DNA of 37,360 nt from Flavobacteriaceae bacterium (GCA_947457255.1 CANGUZ010000020.1:1-37360); one strand, 5' to 3'. Positions 15,312-24,827 are shown, numbered from the stretch's first letter. The notes: generated by a model from the sequence alone, not told the origin. Numbers and translations are program-made.

Positions 15312-16136
15312 ATGGCAACAATTACTGCTGCAGACGTAAATAAATTAAGAACAATCACCGGTGCAGGAATGATGGACTGCAAAAAAGCATTAGTAGAATC
15401 AGATGGAGATTTTGATTTAGCAATAGAAAACCTTCGTAAAAAAGGTCAAAAAGTTGCTGCAAATCGTTCAGATAGAGAGTCTACAGAAGGTGCTGCAATT
15501 GCAGTAGTCAACGCTGACAAAACTGCTGGTGTTGTAATCACATTAAATTGCGAAACCGACTTCGTAGGAATGAATGAAAGTTTTGTGAAATTGGCTACTG
15601 ATATAGCTAATTTAGCATTAAACTTTGACACAAAAGAAGCTTTATTAGCATCAAATTATAACGGTATAACTGTTGCCGAAAAATTAATTGAGCAAACTGG
15701 AGTTATTGGAGAAAAAATTGAAATTAGATCTTTTGAGAAATTAGAAGGTGCTTTTATTGGTTCATACATTCACTCTGGAAATAAAATTGCAACATTAGTA
15801 GCATTATCTGCAAACATTGCAGGAGCTGATGAAGTAGCTAGAAACGTATCTATGCAAGCTGCCGCTATGGCTCCAATTGCACTAAACGAAGCTGGAGTAG
15901 ATGCTGAAACAATTGCTAAAGAAATTGAAATTGCTAAAGATGTATTGCGTCAAGAAGGAAAACCAGAAGCAATGTTAGACAGTATTGCTAAAGGAAAAAT
16001 GAATCGTTTCTTTAAAGACAATACTTTAGTAAATCAAGATTATATTAAAGATAGTAAAATGAGTGTTGCTGCTTATGTACAATCTTTAGATAAAAATCTT
16101 ATCGTAACTGGTTTTAAAAGAGTTGCTTTAGGATAA
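15312..16136 (+). CDS. tsf: Translation elongation factor Ts
   Basis: 274 residues. The N-terminal UBA-like helix bundle (VNKLRTITGAGMMDCKKALV) is followed by the conserved TDFVGMNESF and a core domain with ASAN/VSMQAAAMAP-type repeats. EF-Ts exchanges GDP for GTP on EF-Tu. It follows rpsB in the usual order but has a hairpin and a possible private promoter in between. A strong terminator closes the block. Confidence 0.97.
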   Translation: MATITAADVNKLRTITGAGMMDCKKALVESDGDFDLAIENLRKKGQKVAANRSDRESTEGAAIAVVNADKTAGVVITLNCETDFVGMNESFVKLATDIANLALNFDTKEALLASNYNGITVAEKLIEQTGVIGEKIEIRSFEKLEGAFIGSYIHSGNKIATLVALSANIAGADEVARNVSMQAAAMAPIALNEAGVDAETIAKEIEIAKDVLRQEGKPEAMLDSIAKGKMNRFFKDNTLVNQDYIKDSKMSVAAYVQSLDKNLIVTGFKRVALG

Positions 16137-16176
16137 CCTGATTGAATCGTAAGATTTTAGAATACTAAATTCATGC

Positions 16177-16216
16177 AAAACTCCATCTAGTATTTATATC
16201 TAGATGGAGTTTTTTT
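16177..16216 (+). terminator. Intrinsic terminator after tsf
   Basis: Stem ACTCCATCTAG / CTAGATGGAGT (16180-16190 and 16200-16210), flanked by AAA and TTTTTT, with a 9-nt loop. It ends the ribosomal block and, through its A-run, may also serve the convergent DUF456 gene. Confidence 0.9.
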
Positions 16217-16717
16217 CTAAAAAAAATTGCTCTTATAGTTCCAAACCAGCCAAATAAACAATCCCAAATACATCATACACAACACAAACTTCATGAAACT
16301 TGAGGCTAAAAAACCAAAGAAAGAACCTGTTGCGGCTTTAAATGCGCGTTGATGATCTTTTGAGTCATAAATAAGCTCTCCAATAAAAGCTCCTACAAAC
16401 GGCCCAATGATGAAGCCAAAAGGAATTGGCGCAATAATTCCTATAACCAAACCAATATTTGTTCCCCAAATTCCATAAGCACTACCCCCAAATTTTTTTG
16501 TCCCTTTAGCCGGAATTAAATAATCTAAAATGGAAACTACAATTGTGAGTAGTAACGTAATTCCTAAAACCCAATAATTTGTTGGCACTGCATTAGTAGA
16601 ATATAATAGTATCAAACCAATCCAGCTAATACTTGGCCCAGGAAGAACAGGTAAAAAACTTCCTAAAATGCCAATAATCATAAGCAGAAAACCAAAAATC
16701 AAAAGCATCGTATCCAT
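16217..16717 (-). CDS. DUF456 family membrane protein
   Basis: 166 residues, almost entirely membrane-embedded. It shows the DUF456 (PF04306) features: GILGSFLPVLPGP in the first helix pair, DYLIPAKGTKKFGGS, and the glycine-rich stretch GIIAPIPFGFIIGPFVGAFIGEL. About five to six helices. Function is unknown for the family; it is probably an inner-membrane protein. It ends a few bases from the tsf terminator and is divergent from a lipoprotein gene. A second ATG three codons inside is also possible. Confidence 0.85.
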   Translation of the reverse strand: MDTMLLIFGFLLMIIGILGSFLPVLPGPSISWIGLILLYSTNAVPTNYWVLGITLLLTIVVSILDYLIPAKGTKKFGGSAYGIWGTNIGLVIGIIAPIPFGFIIGPFVGAFIGELIYDSKDHQRAFKAATGSFFGFLASSFMKFVLCMMYLGLFIWLVWNYKSNFF

Positions 16718-16798
16718 AAATTATTTTTTAGTATTTTTGAAAATTAAAATTGTACATTTAAAACAAATTTAAAAATCGCATTTTTTTCGTTTACGAAT

Positions 16799-17278
16799 AT
16801 GAGAAAAATAATTCTATTTCTATTTCTAACATCCCTTTTTTTTAACTCTTGTCAATATTTTGACAAGCAAATTCCTTCTAAAGAAGAGTTATTACAAAAA
16901 GAGTTAAAAGCTATAAATTGGAAAGAAGTAGACGAGTTTCCTTCCTTTTCTAAATGCGATTCGGTATCAAATAAAGAGCAAAATAAAAACTGTTTTTTCG
17001 AGTATTTAACCCAACTCATTCAAGAACGATTAAGTTTTGACACGATAGGTGTTTTATATCCTCAACTCGATACAATTGATGTAAAAGTAACCGTTCTTCC
17101 TAACTCTACTTTGAAATTCGAACCTCAATTAAACGATACTCTTTCTTATGACAAACCTAAAATAGACAGTATAATTCGTGCGCGTTTAGTAGGTTTTCCT
17201 AAAGTAAATCCAGCAATAAAAAGAGGAATCCCTGTAAAAACACAATTTATTCTTCCAGTAATTTTAAATGTAGAATAA
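16799..17278 (+). CDS. Lipoprotein of unknown function
   Basis: 159 residues. A lipoprotein signal peptide ends in FFNSC, with C18 as the lipidation site. The residues after the cysteine (QYFDK) lack the K-D/E-D/E type surface-export signal, so the protein probably faces the periplasm. The C-terminal part (DSIIRARLVGFPKVNPAIKR, then GIPVKTQFILPVI) resembles the C-terminal fold of TonB-like proteins in Bacteroidota, but that is a weak similarity by eye. Two cysteines (C53 and C65 region) could form a disulfide. It ends two bases from the convergent glycosyltransferase. Confidence 0.7.
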   Translation: MRKIILFLFLTSLFFNSCQYFDKQIPSKEELLQKELKAINWKEVDEFPSFSKCDSVSNKEQNKNCFFEYLTQLIQERLSFDTIGVLYPQLDTIDVKVTVLPNSTLKFEPQLNDTLSYDKPKIDSIIRARLVGFPKVNPAIKRGIPVKTQFILPVILNVE

Positions 17279-17279
17279 G

Positions 17280-18401
17280 TTAATTAAATTTTCTTCCTTT
17301 CCATTCGTAACTTCCTAATAAAGAAAACAAAGCAACTCCCACACAAAAAAACGGATACAAAACACTACTTAAAATCAGATAATTCATACGCTTTTTAGTA
17401 AAAAAAGAGTTGGTTTTTTTTAGCAATATAAAATCGAAATTAAATTTTATAAGAAACAAAATCCCAAAAATTTGCCAATCTACTTGTTCAAATACACAAA
17501 AAAGAAAACCAAAAACCAAACTTAAATTACCCATAAATACAATCACAGCCAAATCTTTCCCAAAAACACTTTCATACGCTCCTGTTTTTGAAGCCCAACG
17601 CACTCTTTGAAACAATAAGGATTTCCAATCTTTCATGGGTTTCGTACTTACAATATTAGATTTTGATTTTAAATAATGTACGATCTTCGAATCCTTTTCC
17701 ATAGCTTTTTGCAATAAAAAAACATCATCTCCACTAGCCAATGTATTATTTCCTGTAAAACCGTTCAATTCTTTAAATAATGATTTTGTATAACAAAAAT
17801 TGGCTCCGTTACACATAAATCCAAGTCCTAATCCGAAACTCCCTATAGTTGTTCCTTGCAAACTCATTAAATCTAATTGCTGGAAATGATGCAAAAAAGA
17901 TTTTTTACAGTCATAAGAAACCGAGCCTACAATCATTGAAACATCATGATTTTGGATGTAATTATTTAGGGTTAGTAACCAATTTTCTGGTACAATACAG
18001 TCGGCATCAGTAGTCACAATCCATTCATTTTTAATAATTGGAATTGCTCTTGAAATGGCATCTTTTTTTGGCGAATTGGAAATTCGTAAGTTTTCTAGAA
18101 GAGTAGTATGAAATATTCCATTCTCCATTCTCCATTTGAAAATTTTTTTTACTGAATCATCTTCAGAAAAGTCATCGACAAAAATGATTTCGAATAATGT
18201 TTTAGGATAATTTAAGTTTTTAAAACTTTCTAAAAGCGAATGCAAGTTGGCACTCTCATTTCTAAACGGAACCACTATAGCAAAATAGGTTTCTGGCTTA
18301 TCATCAGATTTTATATAGGTAGGAATTTGGTCAAAACCATAAATCAAATGGCTAATGGTGATGACATATACGAAAAGAATCAACCCTAAAAAAAGTATCA
18401 T
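17280..18401 (-). CDS. Family 2 glycosyltransferase, membrane-bound
   Basis: 373 residues. An N-terminal helix is followed by a GT-A domain (PF00535): AIVVPFRNESANL, EIIFVDDFSEDDS, the metal-binding TTDADC, the acceptor-side SGDDVFLL and the QRVRW motif typical of processive enzymes. Two or three helices close the C-terminus (from about 285). It should transfer a sugar from a nucleotide donor at the cytoplasmic face of the inner membrane; the product is unknown. Its start overlaps the stop of the flippase-like gene by four bases (ATGA), so the two are coupled and likely share a pathway. Confidence 0.88.
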   Translation of the reverse strand: MILFLGLILFVYVITISHLIYGFDQIPTYIKSDDKPETYFAIVVPFRNESANLHSLLESFKNLNYPKTLFEIIFVDDFSEDDSVKKIFKWRMENGIFHTTLLENLRISNSPKKDAISRAIPIIKNEWIVTTDADCIVPENWLLTLNNYIQNHDVSMIVGSVSYDCKKSFLHHFQQLDLMSLQGTTIGSFGLGLGFMCNGANFCYTKSLFKELNGFTGNNTLASGDDVFLLQKAMEKDSKIVHYLKSKSNIVSTKPMKDWKSLLFQRVRWASKTGAYESVFGKDLAVIVFMGNLSLVFGFLFCVFEQVDWQIFGILFLIKFNFDFILLKKTNSFFTKKRMNYLILSSVLYPFFCVGVALFSLLGSYEWKGRKFN

Positions 18402-19342
18402 GATGTTTTTTTTATTTTAAAGTTCAACACATAATAACTTCCAATTAGCACTGGCAGCACTACATTTAAAAACCACATTAGGGTAGAAATAAAAACTACA
18501 ATCCATTCATTAACACCTAACAATCCAAAGAAGTAAACAGCAACACTTCCTTTTACTGCAAAATCCAGAAATTGGAAAGTAGGTAGCGAAGACGCTAAAA
18601 AATAGATACTCGTTATTGCCGACATTAAAATCAAATAAGGTAAATCAACATCAAATGCCAAAAATAAAAAATAGTATTGGTGTGAGAAAACCAGATAACG
18701 GCAAAGCCCTAAAATAATGTTTTTTTGATGAATCAATTTCGGAATTTGATTTATTTTTTGAATTAATTTTTCGATAGAATATCCTTTGACAGTAATACTT
18801 CTTAAGAAAAAAGATGATAGAAAAAAGATAATAGAAATTCCGAAGATAACTATAATAGCTTTCGTAGTTATAATGTGAAAATTGGCATTAAAATACAGTA
18901 AGCCAAAAATCCCAAAAACAATCGTTAAAATCATTTGAACACCATTGCAAATTAGATTTAAGAATATAATTTTTTTTCTTGAAGCTTTTTCAAAGAACAA
19001 AGCTTTACCGGCATATTCGCCTAAACCATTAGGTGTAAAAATGCCAGCTGTTAAAGCTCCTAAAACTTGAGATGTGGCTTCTGATAAGGAAATTTTTTGT
19101 AAATGCGAAACTAAATTCTGCCATTTTAAAATTTCTAAAAAACGATTGGCAATACTGAAAGATAGAATAAATAGAATGCCCCCAACAGAACGGTTTTTTT
19201 GAAATAAGGCAATGAATTTTTGCCAATCTAATTGGTCGTTGTTAGCCAATTGTTGGTATATAAAATAAAATGCGCCAGTTACAATCAAAACTTTGGTTGT
19301 AAAAACAAGGAATTGTTTAGCTTTGTGAGGAATTGTAATCAT
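18398..19342 (-). CDS. AglD/MprF-type flippase-like membrane protein (LPG_synthase_TM)
   Basis: 314 residues with about eight hydrophobic helices and the family signature (PF03706) around GALTAGIFTPNGLGEYAGKA, as well as RFLEILKWQNL. Relatives help translocate lipid-linked aminoacyl groups or sugars across the membrane. Directly coupled to the downstream GT2 gene, which suggests joint work on a glycolipid. The start ATG lies only 23 bases from the likely ruvC start on the other strand, so the two promoters must overlap the opposite gene; TAAATTTG at 19356-19363 (minus) is a candidate -7. Confidence 0.85.
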   Translation of the reverse strand: MITIPHKAKQFLVFTTKVLIVTGAFYFIYQQLANNDQLDWQKFIALFQKNRSVGGILFILSFSIANRFLEILKWQNLVSHLQKISLSEATSQVLGALTAGIFTPNGLGEYAGKALFFEKASRKKIIFLNLICNGVQMILTIVFGIFGLLYFNANFHIITTKAIIVIFGISIIFFLSSFFLRSITVKGYSIEKLIQKINQIPKLIHQKNIILGLCRYLVFSHQYYFLFLAFDVDLPYLILMSAITSIYFLASSLPTFQFLDFAVKGSVAVYFFGLLGVNEWIVVFISTLMWFLNVVLPVLIGSYYVLNFKIKKTS

Positions 19343-19365
19343 TGTTGCAAAATAACAAATTTAAA

Positions 19366-19920
19366 TTGGCAAACGAACGCATCATATTAGGAATTGACCC
19401 AGGAACTACCATAATGGGTTTCGGATTAATAAAAATTGTTGGTAAGAACATGCAATTTATGCAACTCAACGAATTGCAATTGTCTAAATATGATAACCAT
19501 TATCAAAAATTGAAGATTATTTTTGAACGCACTATCGAATTAATCGACACCCATAATCCTGATGAAATTGCCATTGAGGCACCTTTTTTTGGAAAAAACG
19601 TACAATCAATGTTAAAATTAGGGCGCGCGCAAGGAGTAGCCATGGCAGCGGGACTTTCGAGAGACATTCCTATTACCGAATATGAACCCAAGAAAATAAA
19701 AATGGCGATTACAGGAAACGGAAATGCCAGCAAAGAGCAAGTAGCTAAAATGCTTCAACAGCTATTAGGATTAAAAGAATTACCAAAAAACTTAGATAGC
19801 ACCGATGGTTTAGCCGCAGCAGTTTGTCATTTTTTCAATTCTGGAAAAACGGTAGGAGAAAAAAGTTATACGGGCTGGGATGCTTTTGTAAAACAGAATG
19901 AAGCACGAGTTAAAAAGTAA
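19366..19920 (+). CDS. ruvC: Crossover junction endodeoxyribonuclease RuvC
   Basis: With the TTG start at 19366 the protein has 184 residues and begins MANERIILGIDPGTT, the expected N-terminus; in-frame TTGs at 19342 and 19345 would add up to eight residues and would overlap the divergent start codon. Catalytic acids are visible in GIDPGT, AIEAPFFGKN and the C-terminal DSTDGLAAAVCH. RuvC resolves Holliday junctions with RuvAB. The next gene, hemW, begins directly after the stop. No ATG start is available. Confidence 0.93.
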   Translation: MANERIILGIDPGTTIMGFGLIKIVGKNMQFMQLNELQLSKYDNHYQKLKIIFERTIELIDTHNPDEIAIEAPFFGKNVQSMLKLGRAQGVAMAAGLSRDIPITEYEPKKIKMAITGNGNASKEQVAKMLQQLLGLKELPKNLDSTDGLAAAVCHFFNSGKTVGEKSYTGWDAFVKQNEARVKK

Positions 19921-21063
19921 ATGAGCGGCATCTACATTCATATTCCATTCTGCAAGCAGGCTTGTCATTACTGCGATTTTCACTTTTCGACTTCGATGAA
20001 GAAGAAAGACGAGATGGTTATGGCTATTGCTAAAGAAATCCAAATGCGTAAAAGCGAGTTTGAAGATGATCCCGAATTCTCGGGAGTTGAGACTATTTAT
20101 TTTGGTGGAGGAACACCAAGCAGATTTAAGATTGCAGATTTAAGATTGCAGATGGATTCGATTTATAAAAACTATAAAGTTGCCGAAAATCCTGAAATAA
20201 CGCTCGAAGCCAATCCCGATGATTTGTCCGAAGAGTATTTGATAGCACTTTCTGAAATTGGAATCAACCGTTTAAGCATTGGTATTCAATCTTTTTTTGA
20301 AGATGATTTGCAAATGATGAATCGCGCTCACAATTCGGCAGAAGCCAAAAAATGTTTAGAAATTGCCACTCAATATTTCGAGAATATTTCTGTTGATTTA
20401 ATTTATGGAATTCCAGCAATGAGTAACGAAAAATGGAAGCAGAATATCGAAACAGCTTTATCTTTCGGGATTCCGCATATTTCAAGTTATGCTTTGACAG
20501 TGGAGCCTAAAACAGCTTTAAATAAATTGATTCAAACCGGTAAAATTGCAAAACCAAAAGATGAAGTAGCTCAAGAACATTTTGAAATTTTGGTCGAAAT
20601 TTTAGAGGCAAATGGATTTATTCATTACGAATTGTCCAATTTTGGGAAGTCAACTTATTTTTCTAAAAACAATTCGTCTTATTGGCTAGGGAAAAGATAT
20701 ATAGGAATAGGCCCGTCTGCTCATAGTTATAATGGTAGTTCTAGAAGCTGGAATGTTTCTAACAATTCCGTTTATTTAAAATCAATTCATGAAAATCAAT
20801 TGCCAAGCGAAACAGAAATTTTATCAAAAACAGATCGTTATAACGAATATATAATGACGGGGTTGAGAACCATTTGGGGAGTTTCTCTGTATAAAATTGA
20901 ATTAGAATTCGGAAAAGAATATTTAAATTATTTAGAAGAACACCTTCAAAAATTCATAGACAATGGTCTTGTTTCTATTGAAAACCACATTTTAAAAACA
21001 ACCAAAAAAGGAAAGTTTTTGACTGATGGCATTGCAAGTGATTTGTTTATTATAAACATTTAA
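19921..21063 (+). CDS. hemW: Radical SAM protein HemW (heme chaperone)
   Basis: 380 residues. The iron-sulfur motif is CKQACHYC (C11, C15, C18) in IYIHIPFCKQACHYCDF, followed by YFGGGTPS, LEANPDDL, RLSIGIQSF, SSYALTVEP and GIGPSAHSYNG. This pattern is that of HemW, which binds heme and is not a true coproporphyrinogen oxidase. The gene carries two repeat sequences in frame: a TCCCGA palindrome (residues 50-55) and a 14-bp tandem repeat (residues 67-76). It follows ruvC without a gap and is probably cotranscribed with it and with the YjbR gene. Confidence 0.95.
   Translation: MSGIYIHIPFCKQACHYCDFHFSTSMKKKDEMVMAIAKEIQMRKSEFEDDPEFSGVETIYFGGGTPSRFKIADLRLQMDSIYKNYKVAENPEITLEANPDDLSEEYLIALSEIGINRLSIGIQSFFEDDLQMMNRAHNSAEAKKCLEIATQYFENISVDLIYGIPAMSNEKWKQNIETALSFGIPHISSYALTVEPKTALNKLIQTGKIAKPKDEVAQEHFEILVEILEANGFIHYELSNFGKSTYFSKNNSSYWLGKRYIGIGPSAHSYNGSSRSWNVSNNSVYLKSIHENQLPSETEILSKTDRYNEYIMTGLRTIWGVSLYKIELEFGKEYLNYLEEHLQKFIDNGLVSIENHILKTTKKGKFLTDGIASDLFIINI
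20070..20085. repeat. TCCCGA-ATTC-TCGGGA palindrome inside hemW
   Basis: Perfect 6-bp arms with a 4-nt loop, read in frame as part of DDPEFSG. The arms are identical to those of the palindrome at 14229-14244. Confidence 0.7.
20121..20148 (-). repeat. 14-bp tandem repeat inside hemW
   Basis: Two exact units CAGATTTAAGATTG on the plus strand, followed by CAGAT. Read on the minus strand and shifted, the unit is AAATCTGCAATCTT, close to the deacetylase repeat AAATCAACAATCTG. It encodes residues FKIADLRLQ, yet the spacing between GGGTPS and the following helix appears normal. Confidence 0.8.
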
Positions 21064-21067
21064 TATC

Positions 21068-21442
21068 ATGAACATTCAACAAGTATATGAATTTTGTTTA
21101 TCAAAAAAAGGAGTAACCGAACATTTTCCTTTTGATGAAGATACGCTAGTTTTTAAAGTAGGAGGCAAAATGTTTTGTCTTACCTCATTAAAAAAATGGG
21201 AATCAGGAGATCATTCAATTAATTTGAAATGCAACCCTGAATATGCACTAGAACTTCGTGCACAATATGAAGCTGTAAATCCTGGTTATCACATGAGCAA
21301 AATACATTGGAATACTGTAGATGTAGATAAAGATTTACCATTAAAAGAGGTTGTGGAACTTATTGAACATTCGTATGAACTGGTTTTTAAAAGTTTGACA
21401 AAGAAAACTCAAAATGAAATATTGAAATTGATTACTTCCTAA
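21068..21442 (+). CDS. MmcQ/YjbR family protein
   Basis: 124 residues, the usual size for this family (PF04237). Typical features are the opening helix, KKGVTEHFPFDEDTLVFKVG, the KMFCLTSL strand, LKCNPEYALELR, and NPGYHMSKIHWNTV near the active-looking face. The fold resembles a double-wing DNA-binding domain, but no function is established. It lies four bases behind hemW and overlaps the convergent SDR gene by 11 bases. Confidence 0.88.
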   Translation: MNIQQVYEFCLSKKGVTEHFPFDEDTLVFKVGGKMFCLTSLKKWESGDHSINLKCNPEYALELRAQYEAVNPGYHMSKIHWNTVDVDKDLPLKEVVELIEHSYELVFKSLTKKTQNEILKLITS

Positions 21443-22430
21443 GAAAAGTCACAACTTCATTACAATAGATCTCTACATTCTGAAAAGTAAAATCTAAATC
21501 TCTTTTTACTTTTTCATTCGAAATAAAATTTTCTGAATGTAAAGATTGAACCATATCCTTACTCAGCCGTCTTTTACAATTAAAAAAAGTTGAAAGTAAC
21601 CAATCTATTCGCCACACTATTTCAGTTATCCAAGGTTTAGCATAAATAGAGGGTGAATTAACATTTAATGCTTTTGCAATAGTAATTACTATCTTCTCAA
21701 ATGAAATGTTTTTAGCAATGACGATATATCTTTCCCCGTTTATATTGCTTTTCATTAATTGAGTCATGATTTTTACCACGTCGTTAACAGTAACAAAACC
21801 CGTGATGCCTTTGGTATAAAACAATAATCCTTTTTGTACTTTAGAAAAAATTTCCCCACTACCATTTTTCCAAAATCCAGGGCCAAGAATAACTCCTGGA
21901 TTAACAATTACTATTGGCAATCCTTCCTTATAACCACGCCAAACTTCTATTTCAGCACCATATTTTGATATAGCATAATCACTGTGGTAGAATTCTGGAT
22001 TCCATTCGGTTTCTTCGTCAATTGTGGTTTCATATTCTTTAAGATTGCCAAGTGCTGCTATCGAACTTACATAACATAGTTTTTTGATGGTATAGGCCAA
22101 ACACAAATTGACAATATTGGCAGTACCTTCGATGTTTATTTTTCGAAGTTGTTTTTCGTCTTTTGGATCAAATGAAATCAAAGCTGCGCAATGGTAAACA
22201 TATTCTATATTTTTAAAGGCAATTTCTAAAGACGGAATATCATTTATATCTGCCTGAATCCATTCAATTTTTTCAAATAGAAATTCTTTTTTGTAAAGTG
22301 TAAAAAGTGATTTGGTTTTCTCAATCGATGAATGGGTTCTATAAATAGCCCGAACACTTTCGTTATTTTCTAACAAATGTAAGGCTAAATGCGAACCGAC
22401 TAATCCTGTTGCTCCTGTGATTAAAAACAT
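21432..22430 (-). CDS. Extended SDR, NAD(P)-dependent epimerase/dehydratase-type
   Basis: 332 residues. The Rossmann motif GATGLVGSHLA opens the protein, the catalytic YxxxK pair appears in SDYAISKYGAE, and VSSIAALG supplies the serine strand. The C-terminal substrate part contains VNPGVILGPG. It resembles dihydroflavonol-reductase/3-beta-HSD-like members more than sugar-nucleotide epimerases; the substrate is unknown. Cytoplasmic. It is a single gene between the YjbR gene and tyrS, and no consensus promoter was identified upstream. Confidence 0.85.
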   Translation of the reverse strand: MFLITGATGLVGSHLALHLLENNESVRAIYRTHSSIEKTKSLFTLYKKEFLFEKIEWIQADINDIPSLEIAFKNIEYVYHCAALISFDPKDEKQLRKINIEGTANIVNLCLAYTIKKLCYVSSIAALGNLKEYETTIDEETEWNPEFYHSDYAISKYGAEIEVWRGYKEGLPIVIVNPGVILGPGFWKNGSGEIFSKVQKGLLFYTKGITGFVTVNDVVKIMTQLMKSNINGERYIVIAKNISFEKIVITIAKALNVNSPSIYAKPWITEIVWRIDWLLSTFFNCKRRLSKDMVQSLHSENFISNEKVKRDLDFTFQNVEIYCNEVVTFLRK

Positions 22431-22488
22431 TTTGTAAAGATAATTAGATTGTTGGATTTAAATATTTTTGATTTTACATTTTTTGAAT

Positions 22489-22518
22489 ATTGCCATTGAA
22501 ATTGCTATTGTCATTGCT
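22489..22518 (+). repeat. Degenerate hexanucleotide repeat ATTGNN x5
   Basis: Five consecutive units ATTGCC, ATTGAA, ATTGCT, ATTGTC, ATTGCT. Each unit contains a TTG, and the fourth TTG is the apparent -33 element of the tyrS promoter. Confidence 0.7.
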
Positions 22519-22537
22519 TTTCGAATTACTATCTTTG
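22508..22537 (+). promoter_or_regulatory. Promoter of tyrS
   Basis: TATCTTTG (22530-22537) matches TAnnTTTG and TTG (22508-22510) lies 19 nt upstream, inside the hexanucleotide repeat. The start would be near 22543, leaving a very short leader. Confidence 0.7.
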
Positions 22538-22555
22538 TCGAAATTGATTATCTAG

Positions 22556-23854
22556 ATGAAAAATATTATTGCAGAATTACAATGGCGTGGATTGGTACAT
22601 GACATCATGCCAGGAACAGAAGAACAATTGCTGAAAGAAATGACAGCAACATACATAGGGTTTGACCCCACTTCAGATTCGTTACACATTGGAAGTTTAG
22701 TTCCCATAATTCTATTGGTTCATTTAGAACATTTTGGACATAAACCTATTGCGCTTGTTGGTGGTGCAACAGGAATGATTGGTGATCCTTCCGGAAAATC
22801 GGATGAAAGAAATTTACTAGATGAAGCAACTTTAAACCTTAATGTAGCGGGTATAAAAAATGTTTTATCTCGTTTTTTAGATTTTAATTCGAAAGAAAAA
22901 AACGCCCCAATTTTGGTCAATAACTATGATTGGATGAAAACCTTTACATTTATTGACTTTGCTCGTGAAGTCGGGAAACGTATCACTGTTAACTACATGA
23001 TGGCTAAGGATTCTGTAAAGAAAAGACTTACTGGCGAAGGCGAAGGAATGTCATTTACTGAATTTACCTATCAGTTGATACAAGGGTATGATTTTTACCA
23101 TTTGCACAAGCAGTACAATTGTTTGTTACAAATGGGAGGTTCTGATCAATGGGGAAATATTACAACAGGAACCGAATTGGTTCGAAGAATGAATGTTGGT
23201 GAAGATGCCAAAGCTTTTGCGATGACCTGTCCGTTAATCACTAAAGCAGACGGTTCGAAATTTGGAAAATCTGAAGGAGGAAATGTTTGGTTAACTGCAG
23301 ACAAAACATCTGTTTACAAGTTTTATCAATTTTGGCTGAATACTACCGACGTTGATGCTGAGAAATACATTAAAATATTCACCTTCTTAGATAAGGAAAC
23401 AATAGATAAATTGATTGCAACTCATTATGAAGCGCCTCACTTAAGAGTTTTGCAAAAGAAATTAGCTGAGGAAGTAACCACTTTTGTACATTCGGCAGCA
23501 GATTTAGACAAAGCGATTCAAGCCTCTGCTATTTTGTTTGGAAATGCCACCTCAGACGATTTGAAACAATTGGATGAAGCCACTTTTTTGGAAGTTTTTG
23601 ATGGTGTACCACAAGCAGAAATTTCAAAAAAAGATATTGAAAACGGAATAGATATTGTTACTGTCTTGAATGAAAAAACAGGATTTCTAAAATCTAATGG
23701 AGAAGCTAGACGCGCTTTGTCAGCCAATTCTATTTCCATAAATAAAGAAAAAGTAACGGAAGAGTTCGTACTTTCAACTAAAGATTTAATCAATAATCAG
23801 TTTGTGTTATTGCAAAGCGGAAAGAAAAATTATTTTGTCATTCGGGTTATATAA
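22556..23854 (+). CDS. tyrS: Tyrosyl-tRNA synthetase
   Basis: 432 residues. Class I signatures: HIGS (44-47, HIGH-type), KFGKS (235-239, KMSKS-type), and the tyrosine-binding YQLIQGYDF and GGSDQWGNI. The last ~70 residues form an S4-type RNA-binding domain. It charges tRNA-Tyr. Its stop overlaps the convergent LuxE-like gene by eight bases. Length and domain order are standard. Confidence 0.97.
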   Translation: MKNIIAELQWRGLVHDIMPGTEEQLLKEMTATYIGFDPTSDSLHIGSLVPIILLVHLEHFGHKPIALVGGATGMIGDPSGKSDERNLLDEATLNLNVAGIKNVLSRFLDFNSKEKNAPILVNNYDWMKTFTFIDFAREVGKRITVNYMMAKDSVKKRLTGEGEGMSFTEFTYQLIQGYDFYHLHKQYNCLLQMGGSDQWGNITTGTELVRRMNVGEDAKAFAMTCPLITKADGSKFGKSEGGNVWLTADKTSVYKFYQFWLNTTDVDAEKYIKIFTFLDKETIDKLIATHYEAPHLRVLQKKLAEEVTTFVHSAADLDKAIQASAILFGNATSDDLKQLDEATFLEVFDGVPQAEISKKDIENGIDIVTVLNEKTGFLKSNGEARRALSANSISINKEKVTEEFVLSTKDLINNQFVLLQSGKKNYFVIRVI

Positions 23855-24827
23855 CCATCAAATTACAACCACGAATGTCGCTATTATCAAAACGTCCCAG
23901 AACTTCAAAAGAGTTATTGGGATTTTTTTTGCCTAAATCTTGCGTGGCTATAAACGAACACGAATTGATGTTAGCTAAATCGATAACATTAATTCCTCCC
24001 GTTTTCCCTGTATTGACATAATTCAAAGCATCTTCTGTTTCCCGAATCAAGATATGCATCCAAGGCGGACATTCAAAAACTCCATTTCCTAATGAATACG
24101 CTTGCGATAATAATTCAGTCATTCCATATTCAGAATGTATGGTTGAAACACCAAAACCATTGCAAAGTACCTCGTGTAATTCTTCTCGAATCATTTCTTT
24201 GCGTTTGCCTTTCATACCCCCTGTTTCCATAATGATAGTGTTTTTTAATTGAAATTTATTTAGTTCAATCAAATCTAATAAAGCATAAGTAACTCCTATT
24301 AAAATTACATTTTGTCCTGATTGGTCTAAATCAATTAATTTTTTGATGAGCTTATCATATTGATTCAAATAAAATCCGCTATTTGAGTTTTTGGATAATT
24401 CAATCAAATCCTTTACCATATAAATTAAAGATGATCCTTCACGTTCTAAGTAAGAAGGAAGCAATGCCAAAATAGTATAATCTTCAATATTACCATAAAA
24501 TTGAGAAAACCCTTTGCGGTAGCTATCTTTATATAAGGAAACGTCAGTAACAAGATGTTTGCTAGTAACCATTCCGGTTGTACCACTGCTAATGAACGTT
24601 TCTTGAATAGGATTATCATTAGAAACTACACTATGACTTTTAAAAAACTGAATGGGTAGAAAAGGAATTTGTTGTAGTGATTTTACTTCCTGTTTATCCG
24701 TTTTTAAAAGTTGACAAAATTCTCGATATACTTGATTGTTATCATATTGAAAACGAAACACTTTTAGTGCTGTTTTCTCAAATTGCTTTTGGCTGGAAAT
24801 GGTGAATATGTCGGAGGTTGAAATCAA
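23847..24827 (-). CDS. LuxE-like acyl-protein synthetase/AMP-binding protein
   Basis: 326 residues related to the LuxE family (PF04443). The nucleotide-binding loop [10 protein letters not shown] and the later [12 protein letters not shown] correspond to adenylate-forming enzyme motifs, and [13 protein letters not shown] fits the family. In luminous bacteria LuxE activates a fatty acid; in Bacteroidota such genes stand outside lux operons and the acyl substrate is unknown. Cytoplasmic, no signal peptide. It has no obvious operon partner. Confidence 0.85.
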   Translation of the reverse strand: MISTSDIFTISSQKQFEKTALKVFRFQYDNNQVYREFCQLLKTDKQEVKSLQQIPFLPIQFFKSHSVVSNDNPIQETFISSGTTGMVTSKHLVTDVSLYKDSYRKGFSQFYGNIEDYTILALLPSYLEREGSSLIYMVKDLIELSKNSNSGFYLNQYDKLIKKLIDLDQSGQNVILIGVTYALLDLIELNKFQLKNTIIMETGGMKGKRKEMIREELHEVLCNGFGVSTIHSEYGMTELLSQAYSLGNGVFECPPWMHILIRETEDALNYVNTGKTGGINVIDLANINSCSFIATQDLGKKNPNNSFEVLGRFDNSDIRGCNLMVI

